A stretch of 64,000 nucleotides of DNA from Parabacteroides sp. AM08-6 (GCF_003473295.1 NZ_QRMP01000001.1:124001-188000); one strand, 5' to 3'. Positions 28,115 to 38,252 are shown, counted from the stretch's first letter. Numbers and translations: made by a program. The notes: generated from the letters alone by a model not told the origin.

Positions 28115-28260
28115 CTTTGTTTTCTTTTAATTTCGTTTTCGATTTAACTAACGAAGGCTACTCTATGGTATCTAATATTTTAGCTTTTATATTAAACGAT
28201 GAAGAACGGGATAAATTGTAATTTGAGAAAGCTTGATACACCGACCTGAACATTTATCAT

Positions 28261-28268
28261 TATCTTTG
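28261..28268 (+). promoter_or_regulatory. -7 box of the SGNH/MBOAT operon
   Basis: TATCTTTG, 22 bp upstream of the ATG at 28291. Confidence 0.6.
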
Positions 28269-28290
28269 CCCTTTCGAAAGAAATAATTAA

Positions 28291-29739
28291 ATGAATAAAG
28301 GTAATAATTTCGGCCGGCTTTTGCTCCTGTTGCTTATTACGTTAAGCTTTTGTTTAGGTATGTATTATTTGCCTGACTCGGTGTTCGGGATGAAAATAAA
28401 AAAGGTAGACCTGCTTTCCGATATTCGGGTAAAGCCGGAAGTGCTGTCTTTGGATTCGTTGCGCAAACAGTTGGAACAGCCTGATACTATTCAGATTGAT
28501 ACGGTAGCCGTTCGTGATTCTATTATAAAAAAGACAGGAATAGATTCACTTGCTCTCGCATTGCGTGATTCGCTTTATCGGGCGATGTATGCTGAAAAAG
28601 GGGCAGACTCACTGGGTATTCGCATAGAAGATTATTCGGTAGGACATATTGCTTTGAAGCGTTTCTTCGCGGCACTTAAAAACAATTTAAGCGTGGGGCG
28701 TCCTGTACGGGTGGCTTTCCTCGGAGATTCTTTTATAGAGGGTGATATTATGGTTGGTGATTTCCGCTCAGGTATGCAAAAAAAGTTTGGGGGACGTGGT
28801 GTCGGATTTATTCCGGTAACATCCGTTGCCGCCCAGTTTCGTCCTACTGTCGAACAGAAAACAGAAGGATGGATTACTTGGTCGATGCTGAAGGATCAGG
28901 AACATGCCTATACGCTTTCGGGTATGACTTTCGAACCGAAAAGTGAAAAAAATGTTTTGTCTCTTAAAACTACCAATCGTTATCCGGAAATCGAAACGGT
29001 ATCTTCTCTGAAGTTACTGTATGAGGAAAATACAAATACGGAAATGCAATTGGTTTGCAATGGCCAAACTGATACAATCCGGGAAGCATTGCCGCCGACG
29101 TCGACCATTGTACAATACGAGAAAAAAGGAACATTTACCGAGGCCTCATTCGCATTTACCCGGACAGAAGGTTTTCAGGTTCTGGGAGTTGCCATGGAAG
29201 ACAATGACGGGGTGATTGTCGATAATTATTCTCTGCGGGGTAATTCCGGTATGATATTGAATCGCTTGGATAGTACTCGTTGTCAAGAGTTGGATGCCAT
29301 TCGCCCGTATGATTTGATTGTTTTGCAATATGGACTGAATGTGGTAAGCGATAGCGTGTTACAATACGGATGGTATACGAAACACATGGAAGAAGCTATC
29401 CGGCATATTCAGGTTTGTTTCCCGAAAGCTGATATTCTTCTTCTAGGCGTATCGGACCGGGGGCATCAGGTGGACGGAAATTTCGAGACAATGCCGGCTG
29501 TTTTGGCTCTGTTGCATGCACAACGGCAGACCGCACGTCGTACGGGGGTTGCTTTCTGGAATGTATTCGGGGCAATGGGAGGTGAGAACAGCATGGTTCG
29601 TTTTGTGGAGAATGGTTGGGCTAGTAAAGATTATACACATTTAAGTTTCAGGGGAGGCAAAGAGATTGCTACGGCATTACTGAATGCGATATTATTGGAA
29701 AAAGATTTTTATGATGAAGCAGAAAAGGTGGCTAATTAA
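28291..29739 (+). CDS. SGNH/GDSL hydrolase-like envelope protein (first of pair)
   Basis: A 482-residue protein with one N-terminal TM or signal anchor (LLLLLLITLSFCLGMYYL), a Ser/Asp-rich linker (about 35-115), then an SGNH fold. Block I is VAFLGDSFIEGDIM (Ser of GDS); a middle block is YDLIVLQYGLNVVSD; the Asp-x-x-His pair is in SKDYTHLSFRGG near the C-terminus. Such DltD/AlgX-like proteins transfer or remove acyl groups on surface glycans. It is followed by a second SGNH protein (29-bp overlap) and an MBOAT acyltransferase, which points to periplasmic O-acylation. The glycan target is unknown. Confidence 0.82.
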   Translation: MNKGNNFGRLLLLLLITLSFCLGMYYLPDSVFGMKIKKVDLLSDIRVKPEVLSLDSLRKQLEQPDTIQIDTVAVRDSIIKKTGIDSLALALRDSLYRAMYAEKGADSLGIRIEDYSVGHIALKRFFAALKNNLSVGRPVRVAFLGDSFIEGDIMVGDFRSGMQKKFGGRGVGFIPVTSVAAQFRPTVEQKTEGWITWSMLKDQEHAYTLSGMTFEPKSEKNVLSLKTTNRYPEIETVSSLKLLYEENTNTEMQLVCNGQTDTIREALPPTSTIVQYEKKGTFTEASFAFTRTEGFQVLGVAMEDNDGVIVDNYSLRGNSGMILNRLDSTRCQELDAIRPYDLIVLQYGLNVVSDSVLQYGWYTKHMEEAIRHIQVCFPKADILLLGVSDRGHQVDGNFETMPAVLALLHAQRQTARRTGVAFWNVFGAMGGENSMVRFVENGWASKDYTHLSFRGGKEIATALLNAILLEKDFYDEAEKVAN

Positions 29740-31111
29740 TATACTCATGATTTGCCTGATACCGGTGGCTATTATTCCGGGAATCAGAAGCTCTTTTATT
29801 GCAGAAGCTTCTGTTCCGCTCCCGCAACAACCGGAAATGCCCGATACGATAGCACTTCCTCCTTTATCTTATTCGATAGGGGCAAGGAAAGATTCCATTT
29901 TATTACCATTCTGGCCGGATAAAAAGAAGGATTTCTCTGTTTTGCAGAGTTTCTTTACCGGATTGGATTCTTTGCGTGCCGGAAAAGATACGGTCTTGAC
30001 AATTGTTCATTTGGGAGATTCACATATTCAGGCAGGTTATTATTCCGGAAAAGTAATGCGTCTCTTGCAGGAAGAATTTGGTAATGCCGGCCGAGGCTGG
30101 ATTGCTCCGTTCAAATTAAGTAAAACCAACGAACCGGATGATTATTATATCTCTTCAGCAGTAAAAGAATGGGTAGCAGGGCGTTGTATTCAAAAAATCA
30201 GAAAATCCCCGGTAGGAATAGGAGGGATAGGTATTCAGTCTGTTTCTCCGTCTATCAATCTGGACGTGATTATTGCTCCTAATAATGGAGCCGGCTATTC
30301 TTTTAATCAAGCGGTTATTTATCGAGGGGATAAATCCATGCCCATGCTTCCTGCCGGTTCTTTGAAAGATTCGGTTGATACGTTTCGGGCATCGTCACCG
30401 GCTGCACCGGGTATCATAGCCGACACATTCCGTATTTCCTTTCAGACGGATACGTTGCAGTTGCATAGTACGCGGCGTAAACCGGGTACAGATCAATTAT
30501 TACCTGCGTCTTCATTCAAAAATATCTATTATGGTTTCAACCTGACGAACGGACATTCGGGCATTTTGTATCATTCTATCGGGGTAAATGGTTCTATGTA
30601 TGTGAATTATACGGATGAAACATATGTCCGCCAACTGGCTTTGTTGAAACCGTCTTTATTGATAATATCACTGGGTACGAATGAAACTTTCGGCAGGCGG
30701 TTTAACAGCGAGGAATTTTCGAGTCAAGCGGAGGCTTTCATCTCTCTTATAAAGACATATATACCCAATACGGCTATTCTGTTGACAACTCCTCCGGAAT
30801 GTTATAAACGGGTATATGTAAATAAGAAACGAACGTATGTACGGAATGCCAGTACGCAGTTTGCAGCAAAAGCACTTGTCAATGTGGCACTCCGGGAAAA
30901 TATAGCATGTTGGGATTTATTTGCGGCTACAGGAGGTAAGAATTCTTATTCCAAATGGTATAAAGAACATCTGATGGGACGCGACCGTATCCACTTTACT
31001 AAAGAAGGGTATCGGGAGCAAGGTACATTGCTGTATCGTGCATTGATGCAAACATATAATGAATGGAAATCGAGAAACGAAAATATAGGAGAGAAAAAGG
31101 ATGGTGAGTGA
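29711..31111 (+). CDS. SGNH/GDSL hydrolase-like envelope protein (second of pair)
   Basis: A 466-residue protein with a signal anchor (KRWLINILMICLIPVAIIPG). The SGNH core has IVHLGDSHIQAGYYSGKVM (GDSH), LLIISLGTNETFGRRF (GTNE) and a C-terminal GRDRIHFTKEGYREQG (D-x-I-H). It shares layout but little identity with the preceding gene. Starts at 29711 or 29714 (two adjacent ATGs) within the end of the first gene and overlaps the MBOAT start by 11 bp, so the three genes are translationally coupled. Known in related systems: an MBOAT brings acyl groups across the membrane and an SGNH partner transfers them. Confidence 0.82.
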   Translation: MMKQKRWLINILMICLIPVAIIPGIRSSFIAEASVPLPQQPEMPDTIALPPLSYSIGARKDSILLPFWPDKKKDFSVLQSFFTGLDSLRAGKDTVLTIVHLGDSHIQAGYYSGKVMRLLQEEFGNAGRGWIAPFKLSKTNEPDDYYISSAVKEWVAGRCIQKIRKSPVGIGGIGIQSVSPSINLDVIIAPNNGAGYSFNQAVIYRGDKSMPMLPAGSLKDSVDTFRASSPAAPGIIADTFRISFQTDTLQLHSTRRKPGTDQLLPASSFKNIYYGFNLTNGHSGILYHSIGVNGSMYVNYTDETYVRQLALLKPSLLIISLGTNETFGRRFNSEEFSSQAEAFISLIKTYIPNTAILLTTPPECYKRVYVNKKRTYVRNASTQFAAKALVNVALRENIACWDLFAATGGKNSYSKWYKEHLMGRDRIHFTKEGYREQGTLLYRALMQTYNEWKSRNENIGEKKDGE

Positions 31112-32630
31112 TTTTTCAATTGATAAGCTTGGTGAACTTTTCCTTTATCAGCATAATGCGCCGATATTATTTAGTAGCGGTTTATTCTTTTTCCTGTTTA
31201 TCGGTTTCCTGATTGTTTATATGTCTCTCCGGAAACATTTGTTGACGCGTATTATTTATGTAACGCTGTTTTCTATTTATTTTTATTATAAAAGTAGCGG
31301 ATTATGGTTTTTTCTGCTTTTGCTTGTCGCTACAACCGACTTTTTGATTGCATTGGGACTTACTCGCACGACTTCTAAAACCGGAAGGAAATGGTGGGTT
31401 GTATTGAGCCTTTGCATTGACCTCGGCCTTTTGGGGTATTTTAAGTATTTTAATTTCCTGCGGGAAATTGTTTCTGTTGTGGGACACGAATTGGGATACC
31501 AAATAGGGAATACGGCTTTACAAAGCCTTAATTACCAGCCATTGGATATTTTTTTGCCGGTTGGGATTTCTTTCTTTACTTTCCAGACAATCAGTTATGT
31601 GATAGATGTTTATAGGGGCAGGATAGAACCGCTTCACCGTTGGATTGATTATGTCTTTTATGTTTCTTTTTTCCCGCAGTTGGTGGCAGGTCCGATTGTC
31701 CGTGCTCGTGATTTTATTCCACAAATTTATAAAGCTCCGTCTGTTACCCGTGTTCAGTTTGGTGAAGGCCTGTTTTTGGTACTTTGCGGTTTGTTTAAGA
31801 AAACGGTTATTTCCGATTATATCAGCCTTAATTTCGTAGACCGTGTATTTGATGCACCTTTGCTTTATACCGGAGTGGAAAATCTTTTCGGTGTTTACGG
31901 ATATGCTTTACAGATATATTGCGATTTTTCCGGATATTCGGATATGGCAATCGGGATAGCTTTATTATTGGGTTTTCGGTTTAATATGAACTTTGATTCT
32001 CCTTATCAGTCGGCTACCATAACGGAATTTTGGAGACGCTGGCATATCTCTCTTTCTTCATGGTTGAAAGATTATTTATATATTTCATTGGGAGGTAATC
32101 GGAAAGGCAAAATCAGAACGTATATCAATCTGCTTATTACAATGTTATTAGGTGGATTATGGCATGGAGCGTCTGTAAGTTTTATTCTTTGGGGAGCATT
32201 GCATGGGGTAGCCTTGGCTATACATAAGTTTATAATGGGACATTTCAGCAGTTTTAAGCCTACAGGTTCCGATATGAAGCCATGGAGAAGGGTTTTAGGT
32301 GTTTTGATAACATTCCATCTTGTTTGTTTCGGTTGGATTTTATTCCGGGCGGACTCGATGCAAACGGTAGGAGAAGTACTTTCCCAGATATTTACGAATT
32401 TCCATCCGGAAGTATTTATGCAGTTTGTTTCCGGCTATAAAGGCGTTTGTATCCTGATGCTTATTGGTTATATATTGCATTTTATGCCGAAATCGGCGGA
32501 AAATGTATTGCGGGAAGGGGTGACTCGTTCTCCTTTATTGGTACAGGCGGCATTATTGGCGATTGCCATATTTGTTGTTGTACAGTTTAAGAGTGCCGGA
32601 GTACAGCCGTTTATTTATTTTCAGTTTTAG
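31101..32630 (+). CDS. MBOAT family O-acyltransferase (AlgI/DltB-like)
   Basis: A 509-residue polytopic membrane protein that moves acyl groups (usually acetyl) across the cytoplasmic membrane. Hallmarks: FFPQLVAGPIVRARDFIPQ, QIYCDFSGYSDMAIGIALLLG, EFWRRWHISLSSWLKDYLYI, SLGGNRKGKIRTYINLL and LLGGLWHGASVSFILWGALHG with the invariant His. About eleven TM helices are expected. Third gene of the SGNH-SGNH-MBOAT cassette (11-bp overlap) and followed by a hairpin terminator. AlgI-like by motif; the acyl group and polymer acted on are not known. Confidence 0.92.
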   Translation: MVSDFSIDKLGELFLYQHNAPILFSSGLFFFLFIGFLIVYMSLRKHLLTRIIYVTLFSIYFYYKSSGLWFFLLLLVATTDFLIALGLTRTTSKTGRKWWVVLSLCIDLGLLGYFKYFNFLREIVSVVGHELGYQIGNTALQSLNYQPLDIFLPVGISFFTFQTISYVIDVYRGRIEPLHRWIDYVFYVSFFPQLVAGPIVRARDFIPQIYKAPSVTRVQFGEGLFLVLCGLFKKTVISDYISLNFVDRVFDAPLLYTGVENLFGVYGYALQIYCDFSGYSDMAIGIALLLGFRFNMNFDSPYQSATITEFWRRWHISLSSWLKDYLYISLGGNRKGKIRTYINLLITMLLGGLWHGASVSFILWGALHGVALAIHKFIMGHFSSFKPTGSDMKPWRRVLGVLITFHLVCFGWILFRADSMQTVGEVLSQIFTNFHPEVFMQFVSGYKGVCILMLIGYILHFMPKSAENVLREGVTRSPLLVQAALLAIAIFVVVQFKSAGVQPFIYFQF

Positions 32631-32641
32631 TGGTGTTTCAT

Positions 32642-32664
32642 GGATATCAGAATATCCCTTTTTT
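32642..32664 (+). terminator. Intrinsic terminator of the MBOAT operon
   Basis: GGATAT, loop CAGA, ATATCC, then C and a T run. It starts 12 bp after the MBOAT stop and overlaps the stop codon of the convergent mscS gene. Confidence 0.75.
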
Positions 32665-33928
32665 ATTTTTTCAAATTCCGTAGGTCGCTACCTGAGATAT
32701 TTTGGAATACGCTGAGTCCGAATTCCGGTATAATGGCTAAGACATGGTCGAAAACATCTGATTGAATACCTTCGTAGGGAACCCATTCCTTGATAGAAGA
32801 AAAGAAATACAGTTCGATGGGGATACCTGTTTCTGTCGGTTGTAACTGACGGACCATGCAAGTCAATTCCTTACTGACGGCAGGAAGGCTTTTTAGATAA
32901 TTAACCAGATAAGCCCGGAAAACGCCTATATTTGTCTGACGGCGTCCGTTGACACGGACTGAAGCATCAATATTATGTTCTTTATTATAGGTATCCAGTT
33001 CTTTTTCCGTTTTGTCAATATAATCGGTCAGTAATGAAATCTTGCGGAATTTAGCCAACATTTCCGGTGTACAGAAACAGACGCTGTTCATGTCGATATT
33101 AATAGAACGCTTGATACGTCGTCCCGGCGACTCGGACATACCACGCCAGTTCTGGAAGGCATCACTGACCAATGCATAAGGCGGTATCGTAGTGATAGTG
33201 TTGTCAAAGTTTCTTACTTTGACTGCATTTAGGGTTACTTCTATTACTGTACCGTCCGCACCATATTTTCCCATAGTAATCCAGTCTCCCGGGCGCAACA
33301 TGTCATTGGCGGAAAGCTGGATACCGGCTACAAAGCCTAAAATGGTATCTTTGAATACCAACATCAAGATAGCGGCGGAAGCTCCCAAACCTGCAAATAA
33401 AGTAGTCGCAGATTTACCAATCAGAACACTGATAATCAGAATGAAGCCAATAAAAAAGACACCTACTTGCAATAACTGGATAAATCCTTTTAACGGTTTG
33501 TTCCTGAGTGACTCTTTCCTGTTATAGATTTCGTTAACGACGTTCAGGGAGGCATTGATAAATCGGAGTGAAACGGCTATGATATATATTTTGCACAGCA
33601 TTTGGAGGATTGCCAGTATTTTGGGCGTTTCTTCGGGAGGAAAAGCCAATGGTAACATCACATATACCAATATAGCCGGTATCAGATGCATTAATTTATT
33701 GATGATTTTACGTTCTACAATTAAATCATCCCATTGGTTGCGGGTTTTTTTAGCAAGACGCTTAAACATGCCGAGAAAGATATACCGGCAAGCATAATCG
33801 ATAAAGACCGTAACTAAGATGATTAACAGTAAGACAATTGCATTGTCGATTTCGTTAATTGAGTTACTGATAATTCCCATTCTCCATTCTGCCAGATGGT
33901 TGCTTATCCATTCTTGTATGTTGTGCAT
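32663..33928 (-). CDS. MscS-family mechanosensitive channel (copy 1)
   Basis: A 421-residue channel that opens under membrane tension to release solutes during hypo-osmotic shock. Several N-terminal TM helices precede the MscS core: a pore-lining helix (TTLFAGLGASAAILMLVFKDTILGF) and the beta domain (LSANDMLRPGDWITM, VTLNAVKVRNFDNTITTIPP). The C-terminal vestibule includes IELYFFSSIKEWVPYEGIQSDVFDH. ATG 33928 is preferred over an in-frame start at 33988. It lies 56 bp after a close paralogue on the same strand. Confidence 0.9.
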   Translation of the reverse strand: MHNIQEWISNHLAEWRMGIISNSINEIDNAIVLLLIILVTVFIDYACRYIFLGMFKRLAKKTRNQWDDLIVERKIINKLMHLIPAILVYVMLPLAFPPEETPKILAILQMLCKIYIIAVSLRFINASLNVVNEIYNRKESLRNKPLKGFIQLLQVGVFFIGFILIISVLIGKSATTLFAGLGASAAILMLVFKDTILGFVAGIQLSANDMLRPGDWITMGKYGADGTVIEVTLNAVKVRNFDNTITTIPPYALVSDAFQNWRGMSESPGRRIKRSINIDMNSVCFCTPEMLAKFRKISLLTDYIDKTEKELDTYNKEHNIDASVRVNGRRQTNIGVFRAYLVNYLKSLPAVSKELTCMVRQLQPTETGIPIELYFFSSIKEWVPYEGIQSDVFDHVLAIIPEFGLSVFQNISGSDLRNLKK

Positions 33929-33984
33929 ATACTTGTTTTCTTGTATGTTAGGGTGTACAAATTTACGAAAAAAACATTTATCTG

Positions 33985-35154
33985 TCAATTGGAATACTGA
34001 TATACTTTCAGATTAAACTTAGGAACCATTGCAAAGATATGGTCGAAGATGTCCGATTGGATACGCTCGTATTCTTTCCATACTTTGTTGCGGGAGAAAA
34101 AGTAGATTTGGATAGGTACCCCGTATTCTGTCGATTGCAATTGGCTGATAATAAGGTCGAGGTCTGTATTCACAACTGGTAGACTGTTCAGATATTTTTC
34201 TATATAAATACGAAATATCTGCGAATTGGTGGGTATAACCCCATCATCCGGCTTATAGTCGGCAAGAAGGGGAATTTCTTTCCGGAAAGTATCGAGCATT
34301 TCCGGTGTGCAGAATGTGATTGTATTTAAATCCAAAAAGATAGATTTCATGACTCTCCGGCCACCGGATTCCACCATTCCGCGCCAGTTCTGGAATGAAT
34401 TATTGACCAGCGTATAGGGAGGAATAGTAGATATTGTATTATCAAAGTTTTGGATTTTAACGGTATTTAGTGTGATTTCTTGTACGATACCGTTTGCATT
34501 GGAGCCGGGAACCGTTACCCAATCGCCGGGGCGAAGCATATCGTTGGCTGATAGTTGTATACCGGCTACAAATCCTAAAATTGTATCTTTGAACACCAGC
34601 ATCAGGATAGCGGCCGAGGCTCCAAGTCCGGCGAACAATGTAGTGGGCGATTTACCTATCATGATTCCGATAATAACGATACCCCCAACGAAAAAAGCCA
34701 ATACCTGTAAAACTTGCATAAAGCCTTTTATGGGTCTGTTCCGGTTTACCTGTTTTTGATTGTAAAGGTCGAGTATGACCAAGATAAAACCATTAATAGC
34801 CAGCAATAGGACGAATACTATATAAACCGCACAAATCTTTTGGGAGATGGCTAATAACCCTTTTCCGCGGATGAAAGCCATAGGCAATAAGGCATATACA
34901 AGTATTCCGGGAATAGTATGCACAAGGTTGTGTATGACTTTTCGTTTGATAAGCAATGTGTCCCACTGATAATGGGTGTGCTGTGCCAGTTTTCGCATAC
35001 TACCGACAAAGATGGATTGGCATAAATAATCTATCCCGACGGCAAGTATCAATAGTAAAACTGCAATTATTGCTTCATCAAAAGTATTGGCAAACTTCGG
35101 GTCTACTCCCCAACCAATCAGGATTCCGTTCATCCAGCTTCCTAAGTTTATCAT
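33985..35154 (-). CDS. MscS-family mechanosensitive channel (copy 2)
   Basis: A 389-residue paralogue of the next gene. Pore and beta-domain blocks are nearly the same (GLGASAAILMLVFKDTILGF, SANDMLRPGDWVTV, FDNTISTIPPYTLVNNSF), while the TM1-TM3 region and C-terminus differ more. It is shorter by a loop in the vestibule where copy 1 has an extra ~25 residues (KTEKELDTYNKEHN). First gene of the pair, with a TATTTTTG box 52 bp upstream. The tandem copies likely come from an old duplication. Confidence 0.9.
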   Translation of the reverse strand: MINLGSWMNGILIGWGVDPKFANTFDEAIIAVLLLILAVGIDYLCQSIFVGSMRKLAQHTHYQWDTLLIKRKVIHNLVHTIPGILVYALLPMAFIRGKGLLAISQKICAVYIVFVLLLAINGFILVILDLYNQKQVNRNRPIKGFMQVLQVLAFFVGGIVIIGIMIGKSPTTLFAGLGASAAILMLVFKDTILGFVAGIQLSANDMLRPGDWVTVPGSNANGIVQEITLNTVKIQNFDNTISTIPPYTLVNNSFQNWRGMVESGGRRVMKSIFLDLNTITFCTPEMLDTFRKEIPLLADYKPDDGVIPTNSQIFRIYIEKYLNSLPVVNTDLDLIISQLQSTEYGVPIQIYFFSRNKVWKEYERIQSDIFDHIFAMVPKFNLKVYQYSN

Positions 35155-35206
35155 ATCATATTCTGTTTTATGATAAATAACATTTATTGATTGATTTGGT
35201 TTATGT

Positions 35207-35214
35207 CAAAAATA
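35207..35214 (-). promoter_or_regulatory. Possible -7 box of the mscS pair
   Basis: Minus strand TATTTTTG, 52 bp upstream of the ATG at 35154. Confidence 0.45.
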
Positions 35215-35309
35215 TTTGTAGGGAAATAAGGGTCTTTTGTTTAAGAGAAAGTTTATATGGAATTGTTAAAAATATATAGTTAAAGATTTGATAAGCTACA
35301 GGAAGTCTG

Positions 35310-35317
35310 TATATTTG
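35310..35317 (+). promoter_or_regulatory. -7 box of the M16 protease gene
   Basis: TATATTTG, 30 bp upstream of the ATG at 35348. The upstream part of the open frame (from 35288) would be untranscribed, so ATG 35348 is the start. Confidence 0.65.
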
Positions 35318-35347
35318 TCATTTGTATTACAGTTGATTGATATTTCA

Positions 35348-38230
35348 ATGAAATTAATGATATTGATGATGTTATGTGCATGTTGCTCTTATCAAATGCA
35401 GGCTGAGAACCTGAAAACTCTCCGTGTGGATGAATATAAGTTAGATAATGGATTAACCGTTTGGTTGAATGAAGATCATAGCCAACCGAAAATATTTGGT
35501 GCGGTGGTAGTGAAAGCTGGTGCGAAAGATTGCCCGGATACTGGAATTGCGCACTATTTTGAACACATGATGTTTAAAGGGACTGATCGTATCGGAACAC
35601 TCGATTATGATGCGGAAAAAGTTCTTTTGGACTCGATTGTTATGAAATATGATGAATTGGCGGCTACCGAAGATGTTGTAAAGCGTGCACGTTTGCAACG
35701 GGAAATAAACGAGTTGAGTATTCGTTCGTCTGATTATGTAATCCCGAACGAATTTAATCGCCTGATTACTCAATATGGTGGTTCCGGCCTGAATGCTGCT
35801 ACCTCTTATGATGCAACAATTTATTTCAATACATTTTCTCCTCAGTATATGGCGCAATGGGCGGAAATAAACAGCGAACGGTTGGTGAATCCTGTCTTTC
35901 GTCTTTTCCAGAGCGAGTTGGAAACTGTATATGAGGAGAAAAATATGTACGGTGATTTTATAGGAGGACAGGTTATGGACACTTTGTTGTCCCGCTATTT
36001 TCGTCCGCATCCGTATGCTTATCCTATCATTGGCAGTACGAAGAATCTAAAAAATCCGAGCTTAACGGAAATGCGTAAGTTTTTCGACGAATATTACGTA
36101 GCATCGAATATGGCATTAATCCTGAGCGGGGATTTCGAGACGGAAAAAGTTTTGCCTATTTTGCAGAGAACATTCTCACGAATTCGTCCGGGCGAAGCTC
36201 CCGATAAAAAAGTGGTCTCTCTTCCTCCGTTCAAGGGAAAGGAAAAGATGAAAGTGAAGTTTCCCATTCCTTTTCTGAAAGCGATGGGACTGGGATTCAG
36301 GGGTGTTCCGGCTAATCATGAAGACCAGGTAGCGCTGAAGATAGCTGTGAATTTATTGAATAATGCTAATGGAACGGGATTTCTGGATAAGTTGATGGTG
36401 GACCATAAACTATTGGGAGCTATTGCTATGAACGAGAGTATGAATGAAGCAGGAATTTTAGCCGTGGCAGCTATTCCGAAACCAATCATTCAATCGTATG
36501 CGTCGGCCGAAAAGATGGTCTGGAACCAGATAGAAAGAATAAAGAAAGGAGATTTCAGCGATGAAACTTTCAACAGTCTGAAGTTGGAACAGAAACGCTT
36601 GTATGCATCCGCGCTGGAGAATATAGATTCGCGGGCAACTATTATGATGAATCTGTTTTCACAAGGAAAGAATTGGGGGGATTATCTGGAGGAAGTGTCG
36701 AAGATTGAATCCATAACGAAAGAGGATATTATGCGGATTGCTACTAAATATTTCAGTAAGAATTATTTATGCGTAACGAAGAGTACCGGAAAATATCCGA
36801 AGGATAATTTGCCTAAACCGGACTTTGCTCCGGTTGTCCCGAAGCATGCCGAAGCTTCTTCCGAATATGCCAAGCAGTTGGAGCAGATACCGATAGAGCC
36901 GGTGAAACCTCGTTTCATTGACTTTAAAAAGGATGTGCAGATTTCACAGCTGACTCCGTTGGTTACATTGTATGCAACCCCGAATCCATTGAATGATATT
37001 TTTACTCTGAATCTGTCATTTGGGATAGGTTTCCTAGAGCAGCCTAAATTGATGCAACTTGCTAATTATTTGCAATTCCTGGGAACAGATTCGCTTACGT
37101 TCGACCAATTCCGTACACGCTTGCAAGCTATCGGTAGTACGATTTCATTTGATGTGACAACGGATCATTTTATAATTAAAATAACCGGGTTTGATAATCA
37201 TATTGACGAGACAGTTGCACTTGCTGGTGATTTTCTCCTTCATGCGAAAGCCGACGATAAAAAAATCCGTCAACTTGTAGATGATGCGAAAGTAACTCAG
37301 AAGGCGTTCTTTAAGTCGAGCGATAATGTAGCAAATGCTCTGCTGGAAAAGGTAAGATACGGAGAACAGTCGCGATACCTGAAAAAACTTTCGCTGGCAC
37401 AAATAAAGAAATTAAAAGGTAAAGACTTGTTGGATATTTTCGATAGAGTCCGTCGGGTGGAATGTAATTTGCATTATTGTGGTACGTTGCCTTCGGATAA
37501 AGTGATAACTCTAATCAAGCAACATATTCCGTTGGAGGATATAACTGTTGCTTCTCATTCACCCTATATCCAGGAATTACAGAGCTACGATAAACCATTC
37601 GTTTATTTTGTCAATATGCCGGATGCGTCACAGAGTATTATTTATAGTTATGTAAAAGGTAATGCGGTAGATGATAAACATTCCCGTCATGCTTCCCGCC
37701 TGTTTTCCGTCTATTTCGGAGGTGATATGTCGTCTCTGATGTTTCAGGAAATCCGCGAGTTCCGTTCGTATGCTTATCGGGCAAGTGGACGTTATCGCTT
37801 ACCTTCAAATGCCCATAAAGGTAAACCTGGTGAATTTACCACTATTCTTTCTACGCAGGCTGACAAAACCCTTGATGCATTAGGCATTTTACATTCGCTT
37901 ATCCGGGAAATGCCATTAAAACCGGAAAAAATGGAAGCTGTCAAACAAACAGTTACAAATCAATTAAATAATGATTTCCCTTCATTTCGTACTTTATCGG
38001 AAAAAGTAGCTGATTACCGGATGGATGGTTTTGAAAGTGACCCGGGAGAAGAACTATTAAATGATATTGCAACCATGGATATGGATGATATTGCCCGTTT
38101 TTATCGTGAAAACATCAGCAATCGTCCCATTGTTTACGTGATTGCCGGGAATGAGAGACGGATTGATATGGATAAGCTGGCATCATTCGGAACAATCATT
38201 AAGGTGAAAAAGAAAGAAATCTATAACTAA
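35348..38230 (+). CDS. M16 family zinc metalloprotease (insulinase/pitrilysin type)
   Basis: A 960-residue exported protease. The N-terminus MKLMILMMLCACCSYQMQA is a signal peptide, possibly lipoprotein type. The inverted zinc motif HYFEH is at 69-73, with the distal Glu in LETVYEEKNMYGDF about 75 residues later. M16 repeat domains follow; the second half (from about 540) is the inactive-like half with FVYFVNMPDASQSIIYSYV and FREIREFRSYAYRASG-like blocks. One chain holding both halves is usual for the family in Bacteroidetes. Likely degrades short peptides in the periplasm. A DUF4268 gene follows after 22 bp and may be co-transcribed. Confidence 0.92.
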   Translation: MKLMILMMLCACCSYQMQAENLKTLRVDEYKLDNGLTVWLNEDHSQPKIFGAVVVKAGAKDCPDTGIAHYFEHMMFKGTDRIGTLDYDAEKVLLDSIVMKYDELAATEDVVKRARLQREINELSIRSSDYVIPNEFNRLITQYGGSGLNAATSYDATIYFNTFSPQYMAQWAEINSERLVNPVFRLFQSELETVYEEKNMYGDFIGGQVMDTLLSRYFRPHPYAYPIIGSTKNLKNPSLTEMRKFFDEYYVASNMALILSGDFETEKVLPILQRTFSRIRPGEAPDKKVVSLPPFKGKEKMKVKFPIPFLKAMGLGFRGVPANHEDQVALKIAVNLLNNANGTGFLDKLMVDHKLLGAIAMNESMNEAGILAVAAIPKPIIQSYASAEKMVWNQIERIKKGDFSDETFNSLKLEQKRLYASALENIDSRATIMMNLFSQGKNWGDYLEEVSKIESITKEDIMRIATKYFSKNYLCVTKSTGKYPKDNLPKPDFAPVVPKHAEASSEYAKQLEQIPIEPVKPRFIDFKKDVQISQLTPLVTLYATPNPLNDIFTLNLSFGIGFLEQPKLMQLANYLQFLGTDSLTFDQFRTRLQAIGSTISFDVTTDHFIIKITGFDNHIDETVALAGDFLLHAKADDKKIRQLVDDAKVTQKAFFKSSDNVANALLEKVRYGEQSRYLKKLSLAQIKKLKGKDLLDIFDRVRRVECNLHYCGTLPSDKVITLIKQHIPLEDITVASHSPYIQELQSYDKPFVYFVNMPDASQSIIYSYVKGNAVDDKHSRHASRLFSVYFGGDMSSLMFQEIREFRSYAYRASGRYRLPSNAHKGKPGEFTTILSTQADKTLDALGILHSLIREMPLKPEKMEAVKQTVTNQLNNDFPSFRTLSEKVADYRMDGFESDPGEELLNDIATMDMDDIARFYRENISNRPIVYVIAGNERRIDMDKLASFGTIIKVKKKEIYN

Positions 38231-38252
38231 TATTCAATTCCCGACTGGCAAC

